NCBI GenBank assembly: GCA_031213475.1
Contig: JARUPZ010000006.1
Coordinates: 3,687,501 to 3,751,500 of the forward strand
Length of the DNA: 64,000 nt
Direction: 5' to 3'
Source: Nereocystis luetkeana
Lineage: Eukaryota > Sar > Phaeophyceae > Laminariales > Laminariaceae
Made by a program: the position numbers and the translations under genes. Within the stretch, counting starts at the first letter, position 1. Each line of letters starts with the position of its first letter. The notes beneath the pieces were generated by a model. That model saw only the letters and a program-made list of their open reading frames with translations, had not been told where the DNA came from and made no database searches. Positions 22,341-33,680 of the stretch are shown here, piece after piece.

Positions 22341-23375
22341 GGGCAGTGCAACACAGGTGCTCGAACGCAGTCCTTGCACAAGCAAGACATCGAGCGTAGG
22401 TCATTACCCCCACGCCGGGCACGAGCAAGCACGAGGTCCTGTGACGAGCACGGGCAGACGTGAGGTAGTCGCTGGTTTGTCGATTCAAGCCAGGAAGTTG
22501 TGCCTTCTATTTATTTGTTTCCTCCCGTCTCTACTCCGGCCCGGCTGGGACCACGAACTGAAGGCTGGGGCGAGCTGACGCGACTTTAGTGTTCAGGGGG
22601 GGATCTGCTGCGAGGACTGGATCCAGCGAGTTCCAAAACAAAAAACAACACGGTATGTCATGTGTAGTGATTTGTCGACTGACGATAAGGTGCTATCTAA
22701 CGACGTGCGAAGAAGCGATGAGTGGGAGCGGCGACCGCGTCCCAGTAACAGGAGGCGGCCCGTTTGGAAAAGAAAGAACTCGAACGGGTTGGGGCACCCG
22801 CTCACACGTGAGCATAAGCATAGACGCGGCTGTACGGGTGGGAGGCAGCGCGACGCGGGTCTTTGTCTGGAGGTGCATATATGCACATCGAAAACACGCT
22901 ATGATACATTCCTGAAGGCGGCAGAGGGAGGACGCGTTGTGAAGACAACGGGCGGGCCAGTGTACGAGAGAGAAAACAAACAAACAAAAAAAACATATTG
23001 ATCTATGCGCACAACCCACAAAATACACCCCTGATCACCGTACGCACTCATGTACTGGTACGCCAAGATCTGCTGCAACATTTACAGGGAGTAAATCAAA
23101 CGATTTTCAGTGTGTTGTATTTAAGAACAGCTAACGACAGTCCCGCAGGAGGAAACCCCGTCCCCGGATCAAAACCCCCTGTATAACACATATACTCCAA
23201 ACCATTGTAATTGAAACAACGGCTGCACTCCAAACGATGACCATGGCCAGAAAATAAAATGCCAAGCGGTGCCCTACTCCCCCATGCCCCTCAAAGTGGC
23301 GCAGGGTTGGCGACCGGACACATTATTCCTCTCATCACTCAAACATGGTGCTCATCGAACAATGCTCATACCCCC
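22341..23375. other. No recognisable gene; 3' flank of Copia-3
   Basis: Nothing coding was recognised. The region just below 23,376 would be the 3' untranslated or LTR side of the Copia-3 relic. I found no second copy of it upstream of Copia-3, so no LTR pair can be drawn. Confidence 0.45.
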
Positions 23376-25555
23376 TTATTCACCCTCCAAAGGCAGATTC
23401 AACAAGGACCTACGATGATACTTCAAAGGGGCCGTAGCAAGGTATTTAGTCAAAATATCCGCGTGGTGCTCTTCCGAAGCTACGAACCGAATGTCGATCT
23501 TCTTAACACGAAGTAGCTCTCCGACAAAATGAAAACGCACGTCAATATGCTTACTCCGCGCAGAACTAAGAGGGTTCTCAGCCAACACTAGGCCCCCCTG
23601 GTTATCCTCAAAAACCCGAACAAATAATTCGCTTACCTCTGGACAAATAAACGACAACACCGCGCCCGTAAACAAAACTTCCTTCACCCAGGGCGACATA
23701 CTCTGCTTCTGCTGTCGACAACGTAACACACCTCCGCGTGCTACTTGCCCAACTGACGGCCGACCCCCTAGGGTAATTACCGTCCCCGATACCGAGCGCC
23801 TATCGTTCGACTTACCAGCATATTCAGCATCACTATACGCCGTCAAATCCAATCCCGAACCCCGCACAAAAGTCAATCCCATAAACCTGGTCCCATGGAG
23901 GTAAGCCATTATCTTCAAAACTGCCTTCCAGTGCCTCTCCGTTGGGTTGTGGGAGTGGCGCGCCACAGCACGAACAGCGTTCGAGATGTCCGGCCTCGTC
24001 ATGGTCGACAGCCACATCAAGCTGCCTACAGCCTCCCTGTACGGCCAGTCTCCTCCAATTTCGCCCTCCTCTCTTGGACCTAGTTCCACACCGGGGGTCG
24101 CGGGGATATCAGAGGATGAGTTAACACCAAAACGATTCGGCATGCTCTCAACAAACGCCTTCTGCGTAATCTCCAATGTCCCCAATTCCCAGTCGCGTTG
24201 AGAGCACAACCAGTATACGAAGTCAGTTCGCCGAGGTTATCTATGGGGAATTTCGTAACTAGCGCGGCATGGAAATCTCTGCTTGTCTCGTTCGATCCTG
24301 CGATCACGATGTCATCTACATGGACGGCCATGATCAGTTAGTTCTACCTTGCCGTCCACAACCATGCGAAAAACACACGGGTCAGACCTACACTGCTCCA
24401 TACTGTACTCTACCACGGTATCTACCAATGATCCGGCCCGCTGCCGTCCGCTCTGCTTTAGGCCATACAATGATCTGTTCAGGCGGACGATCCTTCCTAT
24501 CATGTCACCACACCCAACGGGTAGTTTCACGTACACCTCGGCGTCGAGTGTCGCGCGAACAAATCTTGTGCGACGTCTAGATGAAAAATCTTCAGACCAC
24601 ATTCGTTGGCAACAGCCGCCAGAATTATAACTGACGCTGACGAAGAAGTTGGTGCTAACGTTTGAAAGTAAGCTACATCCTGTACCTGGCTAAAACCCTT
24701 AGCCACAAGTCTGGCCTTTGTCGTTACTATCAGGCTATCCTTATCCGTCTTGTAGATGAACACCCACTTCGCACCTACAGGTTTCCGCCCTCGTGGCGGT
24801 GTCGCGGCTTCATATGTACCGGTCGTTTTGTGGCCGTTCAACTCAATTTGCATGGACTTGTGCCACGCCGCTTTATATCGGGGACGCTCAACATCTGCTA
24901 CGGACTGCGGGGGCGGTTCCACGTCTTCCGGGAAACCACCCGGCATGCACACGCGCAACTCCCCTTTATTCTCCACAGCAGGTCCTCCGGCCATGAAGGC
25001 CACTGCACCCTCCGTCGTCCATGACGTACGATTCAGGATACTCCCAGGCGTCGTCGACCACTCGTACGCTGCCGCAAGCAGCGCGTCTGCGGCTCCTTTA
25101 TCCATCCTTAGCTGGTGCACAGCGGGTTCACCCTCCAGGCGTTGGCTCTGACCCCGGGTCCGGCCCCGTATTGTAGGAGGGAGCCGTCCCCAGCTGCTAA
25201 GCTCGTGTACTGGCCTGCCGGACAGGATCGCGGGGGGATCCTCACCGTTCCCTTGGCCGGTGTAGAAGGCTGATGCTGCACCCGGGTCGCTTTCGGCCCT
25301 CCCTGCCGGGACCTAGGAGGCGTCCACGGCGCCCCCTAGAGAGGAACCCATCGTCTCGGCTGTTTCGGCCCTCCCCCTCGGAGCCGAGGAGGCGTCCACG
25401 GCGCCCCCTCGAGACGAACCCATCGTCTCGGGTGTTTCGTCGCCGGCCTCGCCGGCGGCAGGTACCTAATGTGTGCGCTCCTGCAGAAACGCGTCCAGGT
25501 CAAAACCCCACGTCACGTCGAGGTCGTTCAAGTAAGCCAGACCGTCGTCAGTTTT
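23376..25555 (-). pseudogene. Copia-3: Ty1/copia pol relic (linker, RT, RNase H)
   Basis: Reads on the minus strand. Order: a proline/glycine-rich linker with a 72-bp tandem duplication; then RT starting at GAKWVFIYKTD, with ARLVAKGFSQ, LDVAQ, LYGLKQSGRQ and the catalytic VHVDD motif; then a RNase H domain with TRPDISNAVRAVARH, SDAEYAGKSNDRRSVSG, EDNQGG and SKHIDVRFHF. At least four frameshifts separate these blocks (near 24,565, 24,320, 24,200 and 23,720), so it is dead. Gag, protease and integrase are absent, and there are no LTRs. Unlike Copia-1 and Copia-2 it reads through the linker-RT joint without a TAG, and its sequence places it in a different copia lineage. Confidence 0.85.
25294..25437 (-). 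repeat. 72-bp tandem duplication in Copia-3 pol linker
   Basis: Two copies with a 72-bp period (24 codons), starting at 25,294 and 25,366, both containing GGCGTCCACGGCGCCCCCT. The frame is kept. Copia-2 has a separate 72-bp duplication in its own linker. Confidence 0.75.
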
Positions 25556-25769
25556 TAGTAGGATGCAGCTCACCCTTCATGCGACTCGCCCTCCACCTCA
25601 CGGCGCTTCGCGCTTGGTGCAAGCAATGCCTGCCTGGTCGGTGAAAACCCAACATGCTCAGCCCCGGCATTGTAGGGATGCGAGGGCCCATGGTCATACG
25701 ACTACGGCCGACTACGGCTATACACGAGATCGAGTACATATCTCCTATCGAGTACACTCCCCCCCCCCC
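25555..25769 (-). repeat. Oligo-G-bounded repeat, copy D (truncated)
   Basis: Inverse orientation. It ends at a C12 run (25,758-25,769) next to GAGTACACTC and carries GTAGGATGCAGCTCACC and CATTGTAGGGATGCGAGG. Only the G-run-proximal half is present. It sits exactly between the Copia-3 relic and the LINE relic. Confidence 0.7.
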
Positions 25770-25774
25770 TCTTC

Positions 25775-27347
25775 CCCGCCATTCTGCGCACTCGTGTTGG
25801 CGTCAACGGTTGTGGTCGTGGTTGAACCTATCCCATGCCGTTCTGCCGATGCCTCCTTCTCATCCTTATGCCATTTCCGCACGAAGACCTCCGCCCCTTC
25901 CTCGACCCGTCGGAACCATCTGCCGGCTTTCTGTGCTGCCTCGCACCACCCTTCGAGCTTGATGCCGAACTCCTTGAGGTCCTCCTCAAGGTACCTCATC
26001 CAGTCCCACTCCTGTCCTCCGGAGTAACCCTTACCCCCAACCATCTCCCCAAACATCACCCTCTACGGCAGACGCTCCTCTCCCATGCGTGTCACAAAGC
26101 CCGCAAACAAGAGCCTACGTCTGCGTACCGTCGTCTCAACGCTCTCAGAGTTTGTCCTGAGAAGCGCGCTAGCATTAGGATAGAATGTGGTCTTCGCGCT
26201 TTCATTTTCGCCAGAAGATGCATCGGAGGAGCATCTTGTGGTGGACCTCCCGTAGCCTACCGTAATCAGTCTTGCTCGGGCTCCAAGTAACGCAACCGTA
26301 GAGTAACGTTTCGATCACCTCGGCTCTCAGCATTCGCACCTTCAGGCGTAAGCGCACACCCGGGCGCTCACAGATTCCCATCATATATCGCCCGAAGCAT
26401 GCACATGCCCTCTGGAGTCGACGCGTTACCTCGACACGTCTGCTCGTCTAATCTGTGCTGATAGCCCCGCCCAAATACACAAACTCGGTCGTGTTTTTGT
26501 ACACTTGGCCGGCTGCGGTGACGGTGAACGGCGCGTTCCCCCCATCTTTTGTTTGCAGACACATGATCTGTGTCTTGGCCTCCGAGACCGTCAGGCCGAA
26601 AGCGGGTCATGCAGACACGATCACCATCATTATCCTCTCCAGGCCGTTGGGTGATCGCGATACTATGCCCGCATCGTCAGCATAGAGCATAGCCCACAGT
26701 GCCTGGGCCTCTTTATCATTCCCCAGGCCGTAGTCCCACAGTGCCCGTGCCTTCCCCCTCTTCCTTTTCTTCTTCTCCTGCTTTCGTTGGACTGGCACCA
26801 AGCTTTCCGTGATGGCTTTATCAGCGGCGAAACGTTTCTCCGCCACGCGCAGCACCGCTGTGAAACACATGTTGAACAGCAAAGGCGCGAGCACACACCC
26901 TCGCCGTAGGCCCTGTTTCACGTCGAACATATCTGAGCACTCACCCTCATCCAGCCGCACGCATGCTCACATCCCGTTGTGGAATTGGCGGATAACGGTG
27001 AGCATTCTAGGTGGCACGCCAAAGCGAGCCAAGACAGCCCACAGGAGGGTTCGGTCGACGGAGTCATAGGCTTTGGTGAGGTCGACAAAGCACATGAACA
27101 GCGGAGTGTCCTTCTTCCTTGCCAATTCCTGCAAACGTCGCACCACGAACATCATGTCGACCGTCGACCGTTCGGGCCTAAAGCCTCTCTGCTTCTCTGG
27201 AAGGATGCTATTCCGTTCGCAGTAGTCGCTGGGGCGGCGCGCGATGACTTTGAGGAGTACTTTGCCGGCATGCGCGATAAGGGAAATGCCACGATAGATA
27301 CCACACTCCGTCCTCACCCTCGTCTCCTCATCATGGCAAGATACCAT
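25775..27347 (-). pseudogene. LINE (non-LTR) reverse transcriptase, 5'-truncated relic
   Basis: Minus-strand blocks in order: [20 protein letters not shown], a [20 protein letters not shown] block, [29 protein letters not shown] and the catalytic YADD motif (AMLYADDAGIVSRS). These are followed by a C-terminal region with VIETLLYGCVTWS and KMLLRCIFWRK. The order fits the RT and thumb/C-terminal part of a LINE ORF2. At least three stops or frameshifts separate the blocks, and the endonuclease half upstream of 27,347 is missing, typical 5' truncation. The exact clade is not assigned. Confidence 0.85.
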
Positions 27348-28895
27348 AAATGCGAAAATTTGGGTGGTTTGGGTGGAGGGGGAGGTTGGATTTTCGCCAC
27401 CCAGCGTTACAGCATGGTCAGATGGTTAGCAAACACAACGCCAAGTACGGCTAACGGTTATACGGGGCATTTGGCACACCTTCTCGCAGCAGCAGCGCTC
27501 AACGCACACGGCACCAATGTCAGTATCGGCGGGCTCTGTGCTCGCACACACAAACGAAACCTTCTCGTGCTGGTGCGGTTGTAAGTCGTAGAATATCAAA
27601 CGGTTCTTGCTTTTGAGTTTTATCTACGTAACGAAACCCAACTCTACGAGTACTCGTAGGAAGACTGTGCCTGCCCGCAGCAACGTATGGGCCGTGCCCC
27701 TAATACATGCTACAGGTGGTGTTGTCAGGCCCGCCCTTCTGCTGATGAGGGGCGGAGAAGCAGGAGAAGATCTGCTGTAGATGTCATACAGCAGTAGTAG
27801 TGGTGGCACCAGTCACAACGGTTTTTGATGTTTTTGTTCTACCAAACGAAGACCAACTCCACGAGTACTTGTAGACAGACTGTGCCTGTCCACAGCAACG
27901 TTCGGCCCGTGTCCCCAAGACATGCTGCAGGCAGCATTGTCAGGCCCACCCTCCTACTGATCAGGGCACGAAAAAGCAGGACAAGCTCAGCTGGAAATGT
28001 TGTACAGCAGTATTAATAGTAGTGGTGGCGTCTGCTACGCGAAGCTCTGTTGGATATGTCTACATCCCTAGCGATTGTGCGTGCCGCGGTTTCCTTGTTC
28101 CGAATAGCAATTATGGTGGTGGAATGCCTTGCGCAATAAGCAGCAATCTTCTCCCGAGCGGCAGATCTGATGGTGGAACAAACAAGTAACAAAACGAACA
28201 GAGGGAGCTTTACGCAAGCGTCACAACACACGGTCTACGTAGTCGTGGTAACTATGGAGGGAGATTTGTCTCGACAACTACGGGACGAGAGCAAGAGCAC
28301 AATACAAAAAGTTCGCCCTGCCGTCAACCCCTCGCAACTACAGTTTTTAAATATGTTACGGCTATACGGGTGACGGTTATACGGTGCGTATAGCACACCT
28401 CCTAGCAGCGGCAGCCTCCTTCTTTTGAGCGCGTGCGTCCGTCTGGGGCTGCTCAGAAGTATGGCGGGCTTCCATTCTTCCAAGTATTTCCGATCAAGCA
28501 ACATTGTTGTCGTGTTGCGCGGGGTATGGCGTCTTCCCAAAGCAGAAACATCTAGCCGGTCGCGATACCACGAAGAACGCAGTAGTTGAACGCGAAACGC
28601 CGTACGTGTACCGGTGTGTACGATATGGTGGTGTCGGTGGTGAGAACTTGGCGCCATTGCTGTAGTGGGCCGCCATAGGCACGACAAGGAGAGTTGGTAG
28701 AACGAGATCAACAACGCCCAACCTCATATGTGGCTCGTGTGATGGCTTGTGTGATGTTGCTTGCCGCTGCTGTGGGGGTATACTGCGGAGAGATGCTGTT
28801 CTGAGACTATGCACGACCTCAAGAACTGCTGTTGCTGCTTTGCTCTACAGCAGTATGTACGACCCGCGGCTGCTGATTTGCTGTTTGCTGCTGTA
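27348..28895. other. No recognisable gene; one tandem duplication
   Basis: Apart from the duplication at 27,624-28,030, nothing stands out. Blocks such as GCTATACGG and GCATTTGGCACACC near 27,460 recur near 28,360-28,400 as GTGCGTATAGCACACC, suggesting a further diverged copy. Confidence 0.4.
27624..28030 (+). repeat. Direct duplication, period about 215 bp
   Basis: Copy 1 starts at 27,624 and copy 2 at 27,839. Shared blocks: ACGAGTACT(C/T)GTAG, GACTGTGCCTG, CAGCAACGT, CATTGTCAGGCCC and the CAGCAGTA...GTAGTGGTGGC end. About 80% identical. Non-coding. Confidence 0.7.
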
Positions 28896-29360
28896 TGAGT
28901 GTTTCGATTCACTGTAGACCAGGAAGCGACCCTGCTATTTAACGCCGTAGACTGTATCACAAACCCTATGAGGCCAGACCTGGCAGTCAGAAGCGGCCTT
29001 GCACGGCCGTTTGCAAGCGGCGAACAACGACCTCATTAACGTCGTTAGTCAATCCCGCTGAGCGACCCATGCTTCTACAAGGTGGTCTCACTTTTGTTCT
29101 GATCGATGCGCTGTAGCCCATTTGCGAAAGGTTTCGCTGCTCGTACCGACTCTGGTACAAGCGATTGTCTACAAGCGATGGTCCCGCCGGCGGGGCTGAG
29201 ACGCGTAGCTCAAGGCACAGGGCTCCGTTTAATCCGAAAGTTGGCCCAGACTGCTTATATGTGCGTCCGCTGTTGATTCGCGCGGTATGCATGTCGACGT
29301 CGGGGGCGATTTGGGACCAGATTTTGCGAGGATTGGAGTTTCCTTTTGAGGGAGGATAGA
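28896..29360 (-). repeat. Dispersed repeat E, copy 1
   Basis: Inverse of 54,690-55,225. Conserved blocks include AGGAAGCGACCCTGC, CTTGCACGGCCGTTTGC, AACGACCTCATTAA, CGATTGTCTACAAGCGA and CAAGGCACAGGGCTCCGTT. The strongest stretch lies around the AGCTCAAGGCACAGGGCTCC block, and open frames on both strands there are similar in the two copies. No known protein domain was seen. Confidence 0.7.
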
Positions 29361-31057
29361 CAAGTTTCGGTTTTGCACTATAGACCCTTAGGTAAACCTA
29401 GGGAATTCCACTTGAAAATAGAGTTGACACGCATTTTTTCCGCTGGCCTGGGACGAGCTCACGTCCTGTCACCCTGTTAGGGGTGCTGGAAGTCAACTCT
29501 GACAACTACACACACAGGGCACGCGAAGAGGTGTGGTTTGTACCATGACGATTGCCTCCGCGAGGGCTTCGACCTGATGCGTGCTGCATGGGCGTAGCTG
29601 GTTCGATTTTTTTTTTTGTAGGTGACTATTGAGTGACCCTGATCGGACTGACAGACAGACAGCTTGTCTAAATCCGTTCTAGAGACCACAAGTTACCACT
29701 TGTGGAAAACACTGAAAGCCCATCTCAATCAGCCAGTGCTGCTGTAGAGTCACTATCTCGGCATCTCGGGGGCGTTCATCGCAGAAACAGTCAGGTGAGC
29801 TAGCAGATGTTGCTAAAGCATCGAGTGTTTCGCATTCCCGGGGAACCTTTTGTACTTTTGGCTAACCATCTAACCTTATCACGTCATATCTATGCGTCTG
29901 TTAATAACATTGTGTACAATCACCCGGGGGCTCTGTTTCGGTTCTTGCGATAGCCCCTTGCTTTCCGTTCAAATGTGCTTTCGGAAATTCGGGCTCGTTT
30001 GCAACTCGCCCCATTTCCCCAGCATGCAACAACCTGCACTTAGCAGCGATGTCCGCATTCGCGAATACCTCTTCAACCGACTGTTTCGATCCTCGTGGGT
30101 ACGCGAAGGCCTCCACAGACACCAGCGAGCACTTCCCCACCTACTGCCCCCCGCATATCCCCGCGAAACGTATTTTCTTTTGACGAGTGTCACTCACAAA
30201 CTGTGTCAATTTGACCGCAAGCCACGCTACTACCAAAATCTGGTAGGTCAAAGCGTTGGTCGAAGAGATAACGCACCATACTATATTTTCACTTCCTCCC
30301 GAGTCGGCTCGTAGGTGTTTTGTTCTGCAACGCTCGAATGACACGCCGCAAGTCGTGAAGTGTTGATTTTGATATTTCGTTCGATTTCCTATATCCTGAA
30401 TGTTTGCGTATAAGTGTGTTCGATTATTTGGAGTTGTTTTAGATGATTTGCTTCCATAGCATTTGAGCCCGTCAAGCGATAGTTGTGTAGATTCAGGCGA
30501 TAGCGGGACTGCGAATATTACATCCATAGGAACAGTGCAGAGCGTCCGTACAAAACAGCATCTCTAGCGTGGCCCATTTTCTATTAGAAACCCTCAACAC
30601 TTTATGCTTTGTGCGGCAACGTATGGGCTAGGAGGCGTAATATTCCGCGTCATGAATATTTTCGAGCATTTGGGTGTACGAGTCCGCATGTTTGGCTCCG
30701 CATGAGGCAGCGAGTAAAGGTGTCCCCCGACATGCTTTGCGCCACCGCAAATGCTGTTGTTCCTCCGCCGCTGAGCACTGCATCCACCACGATTAACTCA
30801 ACACAGCGCACTTCGCCGTTTTCTCTCTTAAAAATGCCGAGGGCATGTCTGTGAGTTCGCGTAGGATGTATATTCACGCAACAATGCGAGGCAATACATC
30901 GGCCCCAACCCATGCCCCTGATACGTGCGCCTTCCGCGCGCATGAGTATTTCCCCCTGCTGTCGTCTGCCTTCACGAAGAGAAGGTCTAACCTGCTGCAC
31001 TGCGTCTCGTATCCCTCTTGGAACCCCCGCACGACGCAGGCCTAGTAGGAAGCACTC
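29361..31057. other. No recognisable gene; upstream flank of the ankyrin pseudogene
   Basis: 29,760-30,130 is a diverged relative of 12,240-12,640. The last 100 bases match the 5' flanks of the two other ankyrin-repeat genes. A 140-codon open frame at 29,892-30,314 is unrecognised. Confidence 0.4.
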
Positions 31058-32365
31058 ATGACCAACCCGCTGGTCGCGAATACTGATGCTGCCCTCCACT
31101 TTGGCCGACTTTGTCGGCGACCAGCAATACCTGTTTTTCGCACCTGTTTCGACTACCTGGAAGAAGGCGTGGGGGCGTCGTCCCAACATTACCCGTGCAG
31201 TTATGGCTGACACAATGGTTCCCCAGCTAATGCATAGTTTCAGGAGTGGGCTCAAACACACGGGGACAGTGTGCGAGGCAGCTGCAAGTCTTGGCAGGGT
31301 TGACCTACTCCAATGCGCAAAAGCGCATGGCTGCCCCTTGCCCGATTCGTTGTACGTAAAAGCTGCAGAAGGGGGGCATGTTGATGTCATGGAATGGGCA
31401 CGTGAGGACGGTTGTCCTTTGAATTATGGTATGGGCAATGTGGCTGCTCGTGCGGGACAATTAACGGCTCTACAGTGGGCGCACTCCAACGGTTGTCTCA
31501 TAGACGAGCGCACTTGCCACTGTGCTGCATTGGGGGGAGATCTGAACGTTCTCAAGTGGGCTCGGGCAAAAGACTGTCCTTGGAGCGGGTCAACGTGCGA
31601 GGGAGCTGCTGCTGGAGGGCATCTAGGCGTTCTGCAGTGGGCACGCGAGAACGGTTGTCCTTGGGGCGATCAAAGGTGCACTTAAGTGGGTGCGAGCAAA
31701 TGATTGCCCGTGGGGACTGTGTACGTGCGCAGCGGCCGCTAAGGGGGGCACCTTGATGTTCTCCAGTGGGCACGTTCAAACGGCTGTCCCTGGGACGAGT
31801 ACGTATGCTACTGGGCTGCTACTGGAGGGCAACTGGAGCTTCTGCAGTGGGCAATTGCAAATGGCTGCTCGTAGGGTCCTTCAACATGCAGTGGTGCTGC
31901 TTACAAAGGGCACCTGGCTGTTCTTCTGTGGGCACGGTTAAACGGCTGTCCCTGGGATGATGAAACATGCAGCAGTGCTGCTCTTAAAGGGCACCTGGCT
32001 ATTGTTCAGTGGGCAAGGTTGAACGGCTGTCCCTGGGACCACCACACATGAAGCGGTGCTGCTGGCGGAGGGCACCTGGCTACTCTTCAGTGGGCACGTT
32101 CGAACGGATGTCCCTGGGACCACCACACATGCAGCCGTGTTGCTGGTGGAGGGCACCTGGCTACTCTTCAGTGGGCACGTTCGAACGGATGCCCCTGGGA
32201 CGAGGAAACGTGCAGCTACGCTGCCGGCACAGGGAACTTCGAGATCCTCAAGTGGGCGCACCAGACCGGTTGCCCCTGGGACTGGCAAGCGTGGGCTAAT
32301 GCTGCAATGGAAGGGTATGCGGAGATTCTAGAGTGGGCGCTGGCGGCCGGCTGTCCGGAGGGTGA
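31058..32365 (+). pseudogene. Ankyrin-like repeat gene, decayed paralog
   Basis: Starts ATGACCAACCCGCTGGTCGC like its paralogs (MTNPLV against MANPLV and MASPLV). An extra T near 31,101 (CACTTTGGCC against the expected CACTTGGCC) shifts the frame early. From 31,086 a frame with APVSTTWKKAWGRR and seven repeats is open to a stop at 31,683. After a partial repeat loss, further frameshifts and stops, at least eight more repeats can be read to GCPEG near 32,360. Two adjacent units (32,068 and 32,149, period 81 bp) are almost identical, showing recent unit duplication. It would not make a full product. Confidence 0.8.
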
Positions 32366-32369
32366 ATTT

Positions 32370-33140
32370 GATAGTATGCCCTTGATGCGATCTTGCGGGT
32401 TGGGGGACCCATGTCGCGGGAATGTTGCGAGTTAGGGGATCCCCACTCTCCTTATGGGATCCCCACTCATTTTAGGGGATCCCTACTCACCTTCGGGGAT
32501 CCCATCTCGCCTTAGGGGATCCCCAACAGGCATAGGGGATCCCCCTAGTTAGGGGTCCCTTTTGTCTCACGGGATCTCCGTTTGCCCTAGGGTATCCCCC
32601 GTAATAGCCACCAGGTAGATGGTATTCAGTGTGAAATTGGGTCCCGGTCCCTAACACTATGAGGGGACCCTATAGGCTTGCGGGATCCCCAACAGGCTTA
32701 GGGGATATATACCCTCTCGCCTTGATTTTATAACACTTCAACTACATGCTTTGACAACGTGAGCCTCCAACATTACGTTTGGGATATTTTCCAATATCAT
32801 TATGCAATGTTGGAATATCCCCCAAACGGTGCTAGGAGATCCCCCAGTTCTCACGATTGTTTCCACAGAAGAAACTGAATAGAGACACTATATCAAATAC
32901 TATTCGTACATGTTGGGTGCACATACAATACACACATGGTGTGGGTCCCCTAAGCCTGTTGGGGATCCCCTAAGGCGAGGTGGATCCCCTGTTGGGGATC
33001 CCCGAAGGTGAGAGGGGATCTGCTAAGGGGAGAGGGGATCCCCTCAGGGCAGAGGGAATCCCCTAAGGTACGAGGGGATCCCCTGAGGCAAAAGGGATCC
33101 CCTAACTAGGTGGATCCCCTAACTCGTAATGATACCCTTG
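32370..33140. repeat. Inverted arrays of GGGGATCCCC units (foldback)
   Basis: The left array (about 32,400-32,710) repeats units such as TTAGGGGATCCCCA with about 20-bp spacing. The right array (about 32,940-33,130) carries the same units inverted (GGGGATCCCCTAAG). Non-palindromic spacers such as CAACAGG and CTCGCCTTA also appear inverted between the arms, so this is a true inverted repeat and not only palindromic words. The middle part holds a separate hairpin. No coding frame. The left arm begins at the 3' end of the ankyrin pseudogene. Confidence 0.8.
32776..32828. repeat. Hairpin inside the GGATCC foldback
   Basis: CGTTTGGGATATTTTCCAA (32,776-32,794) pairs with TTGGAATATCCCCCAAACG (32,810-32,828) with two mismatches and a 15-bp loop. 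Confidence 0.75.
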
Positions 33141-33477
33141 CACTCTTCAAGTGTCGCGTGCCACCGCGGGAATTAGCGAGGTCACTACCACAGTAGTACG
33201 GGGAGCTACTAAGATTGGATCATGGACAGAAAGAACGATTGTCCTCATCTTGATTTCTTGAGGTTGTCGTGATATCTACGTTTTGCAAGTAACATATGTG
33301 GATTCGCATCATGTTAAGCCCACTTACCTGCTGGTGACAGTTATCTGTATCGGTTTGGCGTGTGTCTTGCATCAGAAGGCGGTGATACGCACTCGCGGCC
33401 ATGTCTGTTTTTCCGATTGCCGATAGTTTGCTTGATTGAGTTGGGGATCCCCCAAGGGCAGCCAAATGTAATCTTCC

Positions 33478-33680
33478 GCAAATTGGATTCAGCGCATCGA
33501 TAGTATGGTCGCGCTCAGCGGAATTGGCTACCAGTGTTGATGAGGTCGTTGCCCGCTGCTCGCAAACGGCCGTGCAAGGTCGCTTCTGGCTGCAAGGTCT
33601 TGACCCTATGGGGGTTGCAAATATTAAGTGGCATTTTATGGCAGGGTCGCTTCCTGATCCAGAGTAAATCGAAGTACTTA
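33478..33680 (+). repeat. Dispersed repeat E, copy 2 (truncated)
   Basis: Matches the distal half of 54,690-55,225: GCGCATCGAT, GATGAGGTCGTTGCCCGC, GCAAACGGCCGTGCAAGGTC, and CAGGGTCGCTTCCTG followed by AGTAAATCG. Confidence 0.7.

Noticed and set aside
30650..31390. 246-codon minus-strand ORF with SxxPPSAAFTY-like repeats
   Set aside because: Antisense shadow of the ankyrin repeats; similar shadows occur at 14,384-14,878 and 53,418-54,150.
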